DNA of 64,000 bases from Cokeromyces recurvatus. Taxonomy: Eukaryota > Mucoromycota > Mucoromycetes > Mucorales > Mucoraceae. Shown here piece by piece: positions 1-11,655 of this stretch (within the stretch, counting starts at the first letter, position 1; each line of letters starts with the position of its first letter). The notes beneath the pieces are model-generated. The model made no database searches. It had not been told where the DNA came from and saw only the letters and a program-made list of their open reading frames with translations. The stretch covers positions 455,501 to 519,500 of the forward strand of contig NW_026251397.1 of assembly GCF_025118155.1 (NCBI RefSeq), in the 5' to 3' direction. A program made the translations under genes and the position numbers.

Positions 1-1565
1 CTAAGACCTGATTATTTACATCGATTCAAGATGCTTTATGCTATTAGTACAAAGTTATCTAAATTCTGTTTAGATGTATGCATAAATAGATAGACTAACA
101 AACATAATTAATAATTAATTTTGCTTTATATATATATATATATATGTATGTATTTAGGCTTGTAAAGAAAGTACAACTTACCTTGATACCAAACGGGATA
201 ATCAAGAAGAAATAGAATTATCCTTTATTCAAAAGATCATTAATGAAAAAAGTGATGAAATATTTGAAATGGGGGAAACTTATATGTGGGAAAATGCTTT
301 AAGGACCATGAAGACTCTGATTACTGAACTTGAAACAACCTATACACAAATTGAGCATGACAATAAGTTGGATAAAAGTAAGTATATAAATATTTATATA
401 ACTATATACATATAGACAAAGGAAGTAATTACTTATATAATTAGTTACTACGAATGTGGCGCCATGGATTCAACGAGCTGCAGATATTAAGGCCGAAATC
501 GTTATTAATCACGAGTTGGAACACAAGTTACAACAGCATAATGAAGAAATTGTTAAGCTTATTAAGGACGTACGATTCAAGGTAAACAAGTTGTATGCTT
601 ACTATATATATATATATATGTATAAACTGAATTAATTTGCTATCTACCTATGTATAGGATCAAGCACTTCAAGAATATGAAGTCAAGATAAGTTTACTTG
701 AAAAGAGAATGGAAATAGCCAAAAAGGAGGTGGAACATATGAAGTCTTTAGAGGAAGATCTCGAGAAATCTATGAATCAAGAACAAATGTATGTTGAAGC
801 TATGGAGAATCTTCAAAACGAATATGATGCACTGGAAATGGAAAACATGCAACTTAAAAAGGAAGTTAGTAAACGAGAAGAGACTCGACAGTCTTTGTTA
901 AGAAAAACCAACTTTGAAGTTGGTGAGGATTCAACTCAAATGCAAGAAATGGCAAGCCATTATCATGAATTATCAGGACAGATTGAGATATTAAAGGCCT
1001 CAATTCGTTATTTACGAGCTGAAAATGCTCAATTAAAGAGCAATGCCTATGCTCAATTGCTCGAACCAGATAGAGTACTTGAAACAAAATCTAACCGACG
1101 TGAATTGCTTAATGAAGTAGCTCGAGAAACAAGAGCATTAATTAAAGATATGCGTATAACAAGTGCCTCACCTCGTATAGTTCAACTCCAACGTCATTCT
1201 AAATGGCAAAGTATGAAAAAGTCACCTGACTATCAATATCAAACGCAGCAATCTGTATTATATACACTTAAACAACGTAGCGTTCAGCTGAGACATCGAA
1301 TAGTGAATGATCTTCAGGTTTCAACCAACCAGAAAAAGAATCAAAAGGTTTGTTTATTTTATTTTATTTTTAAATGTACATTATATGCATCTAAACTTAC
1401 TTATCTTTACAGTCTTCCGATCAGCAAGAAGAACAACAAACAAAGCTTGGTATTATAAAGATTCCTAATATTAATTCTATTACAGCGACAGATTCGGTAC
1501 ACTGCATTGATATCCAAAGTTTAAACAAATTCAAGCAAATCCATAGTATTTTTATACAGTCATAA
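1..1565 (+). CDS. DCTN1: Dynactin subunit 1 (p150Glued-like), 3' part of gene
   Basis: Partial gene running in from the left edge. Exons are <1-75, 158-377, 445-581, 658-1347 and 1413-1565; every junction keeps phase and the model gives 424 C-terminal residues. The product is mostly coiled coil, with long acidic/basic heptad stretches around 660-1060. Several segments match the C-terminal half of dynactin p150: EVKISLLEKRMEIAKKEV, then IRYLRAENAQLKS, then a conserved LLNEV...DMRITS stretch, then a short tail ending in FKQIHSIFIQS. Dynactin is the processivity and cargo adaptor of cytoplasmic dynein; the CAP-Gly microtubule-binding end would lie left of the window. The next gene in the same direction is a kinesin, so two microtubule-transport genes are adjacent. 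The family call rests on remembered similarity; another dynein-associated coiled-coil protein is the alternative. Confidence 0.78.
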
Positions 1566-1912
1566 AAAAAAAAAATGCTTCTCAAACCTGATTCGACGAT
1601 ATCAGTATATATTTCTTTGTACTCCCATCATCAGTCTTTTTGAGATGCAATAAGTCTCTTTATTTTATTTTTTTCCTTTTCCTTTTTTTTTTTTAATTCT
1701 ACTGTTTCTTTTTTCTTTATTTCATTTCATTCAATTTACTGTAATTTCTTTCATCTTATTCATCAAACTTTTTTTTTTTTCCTTTTTTAATTATTAATTA
1801 CAAAACAAAGTTACAATCCTATACCATTTCATTGTCGAGAACTCATCATCCTTAATAAACAATACTTTAATATATAAAAAAAATCTTTATTCGAATATTA
1901 CTTAGAACATAA
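1566..1912. other. Intergenic spacer, dynactin to kinesin
   Basis: This is pyrimidine-rich DNA with several T runs of 8-12 bases before the kinesin start. It must hold the dynactin 3' UTR and the kinesin promoter. No coding signal is visible. Confidence 0.6.
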
Positions 1913-2283
1913 ATGTCAGGAAATAATATCAAAGTCGTATGTCGTTTTCGACCGCAAAACAAATTAGAAATAAAAGAGGGTGGTGTACCTATTATTGAGA
2001 TATCGGAAGACGGAACAGGTATCTCAGTCAAGGTAATAATAAAAATAAAAATCAGGTACAGAAAAAAAGAAAAAAAAGTTTTTGAAACTCATATATGAAT
2101 TAATACAATAGGGAAAAGATACCAATTCATTTTCATTTGATAAAGTATTTGGCGCAAACACAAAGCAACAAGAAATATTTGAATATTCCATTAAATCTAT
2201 TGTTGATGGTAAGAAAACAGCACAAGTTTGTTTTTCTTTTTTTTTTATTAGTCAATATACAGTCTAATTTTTTTTCCTTTTTT

Positions 2284-2319
<36 letters not shown>

Positions 2320-3137
2320 TGTGGTGGCTGGCTATAACGGTACCGTATTCGCTTATGGTCAAACTGGCTCGGGTAAAACATTCACAATGATGGGGTCTAG
2401 TATTGATGACATTGAAAACAAGGGTATTATTCCACGTATTGTTGAACAGATATTCAAGAGTATTCAAATGGCGCCTACCAACATGGAATTTACTGTCAAA
2501 GTAGCCTATATGGAAATTTACATGGAAAGAGTAAAAGATCTTTTAGTTCGTAAGTTTATTAAAAAATGAATAATAACAATAGATAGATACCTTACATATT
2601 TAAATAGCAACAAATGATAATTTGGCTATTCATGAGGATAAAATGAAAGGTGTCTATGTAAAAGGAATTAAAGAAGTATATGTATCTGATACAACTGAGG
2701 TGTATGATGTCATGAGAATTGGTGGTGAAAATCGTGTAGTAGCATATACAAGTAGGTCATCATGGATAATAATAATTTTATTTTGACATCTAAATTATTT
2801 TTTTTTAATCTGATAGATATGAATGCAGAAAGTTCAAGAAGTCATTCTATTGTCTTGGTTACTATAACGCAGAAAAATTTGGATACTGGTGCTGCTAAAA
2901 GTGGCAAGCTCTATTTAGTAGATTTGGCTGGTTCAGAAAAAGTAGGAAAAACAGGCGCCTCAGGCCAAACTTTAGAAGAAGCAAAGAAGATTAATAAATC
3001 ACTTACAGCTTTGGGTATGGTGATTAATTCCTTAACAGATGGAAAGGTATAAAAGAATATATATATATACCTATTTTATATATGTTTATTAGAGTTACTG
3101 AATTATTATTTTTTTTTCTTTTCAATTTAAATATGTA

Positions 3138-3174
<37 letters not shown>

Positions 3175-5408
3175 AAGCCACATTCCTTATAGAGATTCAA
3201 AATTAACTCGTATTCTTCAGGAATCATTGGGTGGTAATTCTCGTACAACTCTTATTATCAATTGTTCCCCATCCTCTTACAATGAAGCAGAAACGATCTC
3301 CACTTTAAGATTTGGTGCACGAGCAAAGACGATTAAGAATAAGGCTAAGGTGAATGCAGATTTGTCTCCTGCAGAACTTAGGGCCCTACTCAAAAGAGTT
3401 AAAAGTGATGCTGTCTCTTACAAAGCTTATATTGATGCATTAGAAAAAGAAATTGGTCTATGGAGATTGGGCCAAAAAGTGCCAGAATCAAATTGGGCTT
3501 CAAAGGATATAGGCAATAAATCCTCAAGTAATAAAGCTCCTCCTTATAGTACTAACGTCCATACTCCTCTTACACCACCGCCAACACCATTTAAACTATC
3601 CATAGATGAGGATAGTAGACCATCAACACCGGCTACAACGCTTAATACAGATGAAAAAGAAGAATTTTTAAAGCGTGAGCAGGAATTATTAGAACAAATA
3701 TCAGAAAAAAGAACTGAATTATCAAATCGTGAGAAACAAGTTGAAAGTATTCAACTCATACTGAAAGAGATAAAAGAAAAGGAAAGATCTTTAAGTCAAG
3801 CTAATAAGGCACTCTCTTTTGAATTAAATGAAACACATTTACAGCTTGAAAAAGATTCTTATGAAAAGAAGGAAGGAGAGATCAATATTGATTCATTGAA
3901 AGAAGCAAATTTAGAATACAAGGCAGAACTTGAAGAATTGAAGGAGACTTTGGCAAGATTGGAAGCTGCTGAAGAGAAAAATAAACAAGAACTGGTAGTT
4001 GCAGACATGAAGATGGTAAAATATTATATATTTATATGTATATACATATTCAATAGGGATTTTATATTTATTTATTTTATTTTATTTTATTTTATTTTAT
4101 TTTATTTTATTTTATTTTATTTTATTTTATTTATTTTTTTTAATTTTTTAATTTTTTTTAGGAGAATGCAACTGATAAAAAGGACAATTTAGAAACTGCT
4201 TTAGATATTAAAGAAATGACACCTAAATCTATTGCACAGTTACGACATGAACTAGAAATGACCAGGGGTTTAATTAAACAGCATAAAGAAACAATTGATA
4301 TTCTTCAAGAAGAAAAAGGCGCACTTGAGCAAAAACGTAGGAACCTTGAAATCCGGTTCAATACTTTGGAAAATGAATACGAAGAATTGTTGGATAAATC
4401 GATTGCTATGGAAGAAATGGATGTGAGACAGTCAATGAGTATTGTAGATTCAATTGCTAAGCTCAAGACTAAATTAGAAAATCAATTCCTTATAAAGAGT
4501 CAAATACAGCAAAAGGAGATCGAATCCCTTAAAGCAGACATTGAAAATAAGACTAAAGAAGAAATGAAAATACAAACAGTCCTTGCTGAAATGACAGAAA
4601 CGCAGCAAAAACTACAACAAAAGATGGCTGCAAATGAATCTTCAGTCTTATCTGAAGAAGCAATAAAACAAAAGGAACTAGAGCTTGAAAAGATGAAGAA
4701 ATCAATGGCCCAAGAATTAGCAGAATTTGAAAATATGAAAAAGGTATTGATGCGTGATCTCCAAAGTCGATGTGAAAAGGTTGTTGAACTTGAGATTACG
4801 TTGGACGAAACTCGTATTCAACAAAATAATTTGTTGAAAGCAACCAATAATAAAGCTCAACAAAAGAAAATGGCCCTATTGGAAAGGAATTTAGATCAAT
4901 TAACGAATGTACAGAAGCAGGTATAAACTATAGAAATAAATATACAAGGAAAAAAAAAAGAAAAAGAAAACTAATCAAATGAATTATAGCTTGTTGAGCA
5001 AAACTCACGACTAAAAAAAGAAGCTGCATTATCAGATAGAAAACTGACTGCAAAGAATGAAATTATACAAAACTTGGATAATTTGGTTAAGGAAGCGCAA
5101 AATAGATTATTGATTCAAAACGAAAAGTAAGCTTTTTTTTTTTAAAAAAAAAAATGAAGCAATATCATTAAAAGGACTATTTGATAGATTTGAATCACAG
5201 CTTCAAGCAGTTCGTGGCCGATTAGAACAGGCACGTTCACATAAAGCACAAGGCGTGTCTATGTTAAGTTTTAATAGAATTGCCAAGCCCTTAAGAGGGG
5301 GCGGTGAAAGGTAAATGATAAACATAAGTAAATATATGAAACTTATTCATTATACATAGTAGTCAAGAGACAGAGAAACGAGAAAAAAGATTATCTTGGT
5401 TCCGTTAA
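1913..5408 (+). CDS. nkin: Kinesin-1 heavy chain (conventional kinesin, fungal NKin type)
   Basis: Ten exons: 1913-2032, 2112-2208, 2319-2549, 2608-2751, 2817-3046, 3173-4015, 4162-4920, 4990-5126, 5188-5310, 5360-5408, giving 910 residues. The N-terminal motor carries the P-loop GQTGSGKT, switch [10 protein letters not shown] and switch [16 protein letters not shown] neck and a long coiled-coil stalk follow. The tail has the fungal kinesin-1 signature [14 protein letters not shown] and the autoinhibitory-type IAKPLRGGG, ending in KRLSWFR. The start is the first ATG, directly before IKVVCRFRP. Kinesin-1 moves vesicles and organelles toward microtubule plus ends, which is central to hyphal growth. 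Intron 2 ends in about 33 adenines directly before the acceptor, and intron 6 contains a TTTTA pentamer run. The last exon is inferred from phase and from the family-typical SWF-like terminus; without splicing the protein would stop 16 residues earlier. Confidence 0.95.
2285..2317 (+). repeat. Poly(A) run abutting a splice acceptor
   Basis: There are about 33 consecutive A residues, followed by G, which form the 3' end of kinesin intron 2. A T-rich tract lies just upstream. Confidence 0.9.
4074..4130 (+). repeat. TTTTA pentanucleotide repeat in kinesin intron 6
   Basis: About eleven tandem copies of a TTTTA unit lie inside the intron at 4016-4161. It is a simple microsatellite with no sign of function. 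Confidence 0.85.
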
Positions 5409-6141
5409 TAATTTGAAAATACCCTTCCCATTTTTATCAACTTTTTTTTTTCCAAGGAAACTATAAACATAATAGTTACTTTGTTTATGACTATATACAC
5501 ATATATATATATATATATATTTTTAAAAAAAAGAAGAAGCCTAATATACTTTGTTATATTCAGTAATAATTACATATGCAATATCGCGTTGAGACCAAAC
5601 TATCAATGTCATATCCATCTTGTTAAACAGGTTTCTTTTAAGTCATATAACATCTAAAAGATTCAAATTTTCCTTTTGCTTGCTTCGAAAGTTATTAAAA
5701 ATAGAGGCTTTTAATAATCTATTTGAATGAGTTTGGAATGTAAGTAGTTATTATATTAGTCAGTCTTTGTATAATAAGTTCTTTCTAATAATACGTTAAA
5801 TTATACCATTACTGGAGAAGATATTGAAAGTATCAACAGTAAGAATAGTAATATGACCTATATACAATCAATGTACCTTGTTAAAATTATAAAAAGGAAC
5901 CCATACCTATCAAGAACAACAACAAAAGTGGGAGTTAAATTGGTGTACTTGTTTCGTTTTTATAATAAATTATAGGTATGTTGATTAATGTGAACAAAAT
6001 TTATTATGACATAAAAATACTTTTCTTATAACTGTAGAAAGCAATTTCATCCATTTTAAATACAAGGAAAAAAAAAAGGTTGATATATATGTATATAAAT
6101 ATTTATGTATATAATGGTATTTACACAACAAATTCCCTAAT
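5409..6141. other. Intergenic spacer between convergent kinesin and VPS18
   Basis: AT-rich spacer between the 3' ends of two convergent genes. It has a TA run near 5505-5520 and no sustained open frame or family-like peptide. Confidence 0.55.
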
Positions 6142-9100
6142 TTAAATAACCCAACTAGCAGCTACATCAGCTTCATCTTCTCCAATAAAGGGTACATCAA
6201 TCGAATTAATCATAATATCACCACACATTACACATTGATTCGCAATAATATGATCAAATTGATGCCTTAACTCATCAATACGTAAAGCAATTTCCTTTTC
6301 TTCGTCCATTGTCTGTAGAGTTCTAACTAGCTTAAATTCATGCGAAAGTTGCTCTTGAATATCTGCTAGTTTTTTAATTTGACGTGTAGGTAAATCTTTT
6401 GCAACCTAATACATACATATAACTCGAATATTAACAAGTGTAAATCTATATACATACATATATATATATTTACTTACTCTATTTCTTAGGCAATCTACAT
6501 GATATTCGTGATTACAAGAAAACACATAAAACTGCCGGGTCAGCAAAGGAAATTTGCATAAATAGCAAGTTTGTTCCTTATCAATAATGGAAAACCTAGT
6601 CATAAAACAAAAGTATTTAATACTAAGCATAGTTTTTTTTTTCTTTTAATAATGTGTACCTCTTACGTAGTTTACGAACATCGATTCGAATATGCTCAGC
6701 ACTTGAAGTGGCTTCATCCATTTCTACCTTAAGCTCTTCTATACTAATATTATATTCTTCTAATGCAGAGCAAATCTCATCTTTAAAGTCATCGATTAGC
6801 ACATAATCAGGAAAGAATGGCAAAATATCTTCTATCTTTAGCAAGTCGCATTTCTTTAAAAATTGCATAGCTCTAAAGAAGGGTTATTACTATTAATAAA
6901 TGTGTTTTTTTTAAAAAAAAAATAAACTTACACTTTTATGTTTTTATTGTTTTGAATAACATATTTTGCAATATTAATCCATAGTTTTTTTCGAAGTGCA
7001 TTATCATCCTCGAGTCTATCAGCACTGGATTTTGCTAAATTTAAGTTATGATGCTAGATTAAAGTCAATATAAGCTATTATTATACTATATTGTTCTTTT
7101 TTTTTTTCCTGTTTACCTCTAAGGCTAAGTTTACAGCTTCTTCGAAAAGACCCATTTGACTGTAAAGATGTACACAACTTTGTGTTCGTCCATTTTGACT
7201 GCAAATCCTTAAAGCATAATCAAGTTTATAATGCATTTCTCGCCCCTTTTTTTTTTAAAAAAAAACAAGTTAGTGACACATACATTATTAAATTATGTGT
7301 GCTACCTCATTTTTCAAAAATGTCAAAAGTGCAGTTTCATCGTCTGTTGGCTGTGTCGCATATAATGTTAAAAGGAAATTATGAATAACTGGATCTTTAT
7401 TGCCTAGTACAGATACCACATAGAAAAGATATCGAATAGCTTGATTCTATTGTTCATATTGTAAAATTAGAAAAATAACAATGACCAATATTCATATATT
7501 ACCTCAGAATTTTTATTTGAATGATTATATCGTAGCAGTGCAGGAATAAGATATCTCGGGTTCAATTTAGGATAATTAATCCATACGTCTACTGTTTTTT
7601 CAGGAATGTTTTCCATTAGTGGCGTACTAAACTTATAAAATAACTCGAGATTATTCTATTTAAATTCAAAGAGATTATAGTTAAATAAAATGCAATTCTT
7701 TTTTTAATACTCTAATGCTGTAAACATTACTTGACCATCCAAAGCTTTGATGACTCTTTCCCAATTCTTTTCTGAAATCCAATGTTCAATTATTTTTTCA
7801 TGATCTCCAATATAAGACGCAAAATTTAATAATTCTGAATTGAAGCCATGACGAGAGATGAGTTTATAGGTTGTTGGTATATGCAAACAATGGCCAAATG
7901 TTTCCAAGAACGTATAGAATTCATCTTTAATATCTTGTAATTCATCTTTATAATGTGAATTCATTTTCTTATTACTGTTGTTGGTGAAATTGATGGAGGC
8001 CGTTATTTCTTCTAATTGGTTCATCTTTTGCAAGTAAAGCTCTACAAGCCATGTTGCTATTAATGTCTTTTGAGTGCGATCCTATAATTTCTCAAGTGTT
8101 AATAGCTTTCAAGGGTTACACATTCAACTATCCAATTTATAGCTCACATTTGAATCAAATTGTTCCAATCGACTTATCAGGAAAAACCGTAATGCATCTC
8201 TTTCCTTCTTTTTCGTAAACTTGAGTGCAACTTCTTCAAATGGCACAGCACTTTGGGCAAAATATTTGGCACTTTCCATATAACGGTGTTGTTCAAAATC
8301 TTCTTGAGCCTGCGCTGTATAAACTTGTGTTCGTTGCGATGGCTCCTTACAATATTGTAGTGCCATTGCATATTCTTTCTTCTGCAAATAGAGCTTCCAT
8401 ACATCTCGTTCCTCATCATGAATCACAAGCTCATAAATAGCGTCCGACGTATAAATCCAATAAGTGCGCTTTATATCATCAACTGTCATACCTCTCACAA
8501 CCTCATCTTGATTGAGCGGGATCATCTCTTCGTATACGATCTTATCACTTAGTCGACACATAGCTCGCACGTAACGCTTATAGAGCAGCACAAAATGAAA
8601 CTCGGTAATGATAAATGAAATAGGTTGATCTGTAATCAAGGTATCTGTATTCTCATCATAAGTTGTGGGTGGGAATGGTATTAAATTAGCATCATTTAAA
8701 AGGTGATCATCTTTCTCATTAAAGCTGAGATGGCCATAATAAATTCCTACCCCAATTAACCATGCAAACACTTGTGGTACGCCCTCCATCTGTAATTCAG
8801 GGAATCGGTTAAAAAATAACATACGACTATAGTTAAGATCGCTAGGAAGTTCTTGAAACTCAGGATGATCCTCGTAGTTGGAAAATAGACAAGCAAACAG
8901 AGTTTTATCACCATCTGTATTTATAAAACCAGTAAAATGATAAAGTCGTGAGGGTGTTGACAACATGACAAAATACTTTTGATGATCAGTTGGAAATCGT
9001 TCAAATTGTAAACCGGTAATGGGCATTGATGGCTCATTTAATGAAAATACTTTAGTCATATATTTTTCTTCACGTTTAAAGAATTCATCAGTCGGCTCTA

Positions 9101-9854
9101 TACATGTCTCATAAACAATACCAGTATTCGTGCCTACTAAGATTTCTCCAGTTGTTGGACTAGAAGGGCTCACATATTTGTTCCAGGCAATCGAAGTAAT
9201 TGTGATATCCTAAGAATGAATTTGAATGATTTGTGAATATATAAACGAAGAAAAAAAAACTACAAATTAGCAGTACTCTTAGTTTTGATAATTCCTTTGT
9301 TCTTCTCCATTTATGGAACAAGTAATAATTTTCACCATTACTTGATGTCACTATAATATGCCGACCTGTGGGATCCAAAAACAATTTAATAGCTTTATTC
9401 GAAGTTGACTTTCTCGAAATCTCAACCACTAAAAAAGGTTGGTTAAATTAAAATCAGAAGGTAATATTATTCGAATCCTACTGTCGACTTCCAGGGGATT
9501 ATCAAGATCGATTCTTATAATACGAAAATTATCGAGAATAGCTGCCAATATATTGTTTTGAACAGCAAGATCAACTAATGTGTCGGGTAGTTGAAATTGA
9601 ACATATTGAAGAGAAAACATAGGGTCTCCATGTTCATACGAACCAACTGCTATATAGCCAGTTGCTTTCTAATATATACATTTAGAAGATTAAGCAAAAC
9701 ATAACAGCTAGCTTTTTATCTAATCTACCTTCATATTCTTTGACATTACAGTCAACTCTTCATTCTTATTTAAAATATCATTCGATTTATTATTATTATT
9801 ATCATTGCTATTAGAAGCTTGAACTGATTCCAAGTAGTCATCAAAGAGCGACAT
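6142..9854 (-). CDS. VPS18: Vacuolar sorting protein VPS18/Pep3 (HOPS/CORVET core, RING finger)
   Basis: Twelve exons on the minus strand: 9854-9729, 9668-9482, 9428-9277, 9209-8148, 8081-7731, 7655-7503, 7446-7306, 7245-7117, 7053-6932, 6872-6660, 6595-6478, 6405-6142. The model has 1005 residues, the usual length. An N-terminal beta-propeller (Pep3/Vps18 domain, including LFLDPTGRHIIV and GEILVGTNTGIVYE) is followed by an alpha-solenoid (ELFYKFSTPLMENIPE, MQFLKKCDLLKIEDILPFFP). The C-terminal RING-type finger is split over the last exons: CYLCKFPLL, HEYHVDCLRNRV, then CVMCGDIMI. VPS18 is a class C Vps subunit tethering endosomes and vacuoles for SNARE-driven fusion. The short exon at 9428-9277 is joined by removing a 52-base intron that carries an in-frame stop. 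The acceptor before 7245 follows an A run. The alternative acceptor there is out of phase, which favours this model. Confidence 0.95.
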
Positions 9855-10011
9855 TATGCAGTGTTAACAAATATTCCGTACAAAATATTGAAATTTTACA
9901 AAATATGTATACTGTCTGACTTTTATTTACTGTGAAAAAGAAAGAAAAAAGAATACACATTTTATGGACAGCAGCTGCTTTTCTGTATTTAAAAATAAGG
10001 GATTTTATACT

Positions 10012-10051
<40 letters not shown>

Positions 10052-11343
10052 AATAAATAAATAAATAAATAAAAATAAAAATAAAAAAAAATAAAAGATA
10101 GAATGTAATTTATGAACAAGGATATAATGCCTCCATAATAAATATAAGAACAGATGACAAATACTAACTTTTAAAAGAACATAATGCAACACCTCAATCA
10201 ATGCTTTGGCCTGAAGCTACATGAAAAGATAAAAAAAAGAAAAGTAAAAATAGAAAGAAGATTTACTTAAAATAGCTGTAATAGAATGAAAGATGCTATA
10301 ATTATGAGAACAAAGGACAGTTTTTTCTCTTTTTTTTTTCTGAAAAAAATATAAATATTTGCGAAACAGCATGGCTACTTCAAATGCTCGAAAAATACAG
10401 CTCAAAATTAGACCGAGAAAGAACAAAAGAAATCCAAAGAAAAGACAGACAGACAGATAGATAGACAGACAGATAAATAAACAGTAAATGAGCTACAGGA
10501 AAGCTACCAGTTTTAAACAAAGGATATGAACGATTTTTGAAGGACCACATAGATGATATATCAAGAAAAAGACTTGAATAAAATAAAAAAGAGCTTGCAA
10601 ATATATAAAAATAGTATCTGTTTTTGCCGAAAAAAAATTAGAGTGTTGATAAATAATAAAACTGGAATTACTACAAATTAGTATCTTAATATCATTGCCA
10701 GCATGCTTATTATTATGAATTAACAAGATCATTAGTTTAAGGCTTATTATTATAATGCCCTTATTAAAAAAATATGTTGAATTTAGGAAATATTTCAAAC
10801 AACATGAATACAACAGTTATGATTATTTTCCTACTTGTTTACACGAATCTTACTTGATGAAACAGTTTTGGTCTATATTCAGAAGAAGTATGTTTGAATG
10901 ATAAGAAGTTTCCAAATAAAAAAGATATTCTAATTTTGAAAATTTAAAATTGAAGCAGTAATTATATCTAATACCATACTTTCAATTTCAAGCAGTTAGT
11001 TCCCTTTTCTTTTTAAAAAAAAATAAGATGCTTGCATATAAACCGTGTTAGTATTTCGATATTCTTCTTTAGTTAGTTAATCAGTTATTTGTATAATCTT
11101 ACACAAACTTGATTTACTACTTCTTCTTCTCTACAGTCACAGCTTAGGCAAAGACACCTCTTCTTTTTGATCCCAAAAGAGTCTTTTTTTTTTATTATTA
11201 TTATTGATGATCCGACCCGGGCAATTTTGATGCAATTAATAAAGTTTCTTGAAATTTAAATTCATTATAAATAAAATACATATTCAAACATAATATTTCT
11301 GTTATTTTATCAGTACGCGTCAGTTGTATACAAAAAGAAAAAG
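9855..11343. other. Intergenic spacer between divergent VPS18 and EDC3
   Basis: AT-rich spacer of about 1.5 kb. It contains a long A run near 10013-10048 followed by AAAT-type repeats, and a short GACA/GATA repeat at 10443-10475. Open frames on the minus strand here are Phe/Ile/Tyr-rich translations of low-complexity DNA and look non-coding. It should contain both promoters. Confidence 0.5.
10443..10475 (+). repeat. GACA/GATA tetranucleotide repeat
   Basis: About eight imperfect GACA/GATA units in a row. It is a simple microsatellite in the VPS18-EDC3 spacer. Confidence 0.75.
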
Positions 11344-11621
11344 ATGGACAAATATATTGGAGTCTATGTAAAGCTTGTACTTAATACAGGTTCTATTGTC
11401 AAAGGATATATTAATGGAAAAGATGAACAAGGCCGACTAGTGTTAAAAGATGGTAAAATATATATATTGTTTGTTTTCCTTGTTAGATTTCACTTTTATT
11501 TAACATTACTATTTAGCGATGATTGAGCATAGAAATGGTTTTCATTCAGAAGAGACTTTACTGCCAATTATTACAAAAAACATTAAAGATTTAGAAGTAT
11601 TACAAATGAATAAAGTCAATC

Positions 11622-11655
<34 letters not shown>

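Noticed and set aside
9841..10813. Phe/Ile/Tyr-rich minus-strand frames upstream of VPS18
   Set aside because: They arise from long A/T tracts, contain no conserved segments, and overlap the VPS18 start and probable promoter.
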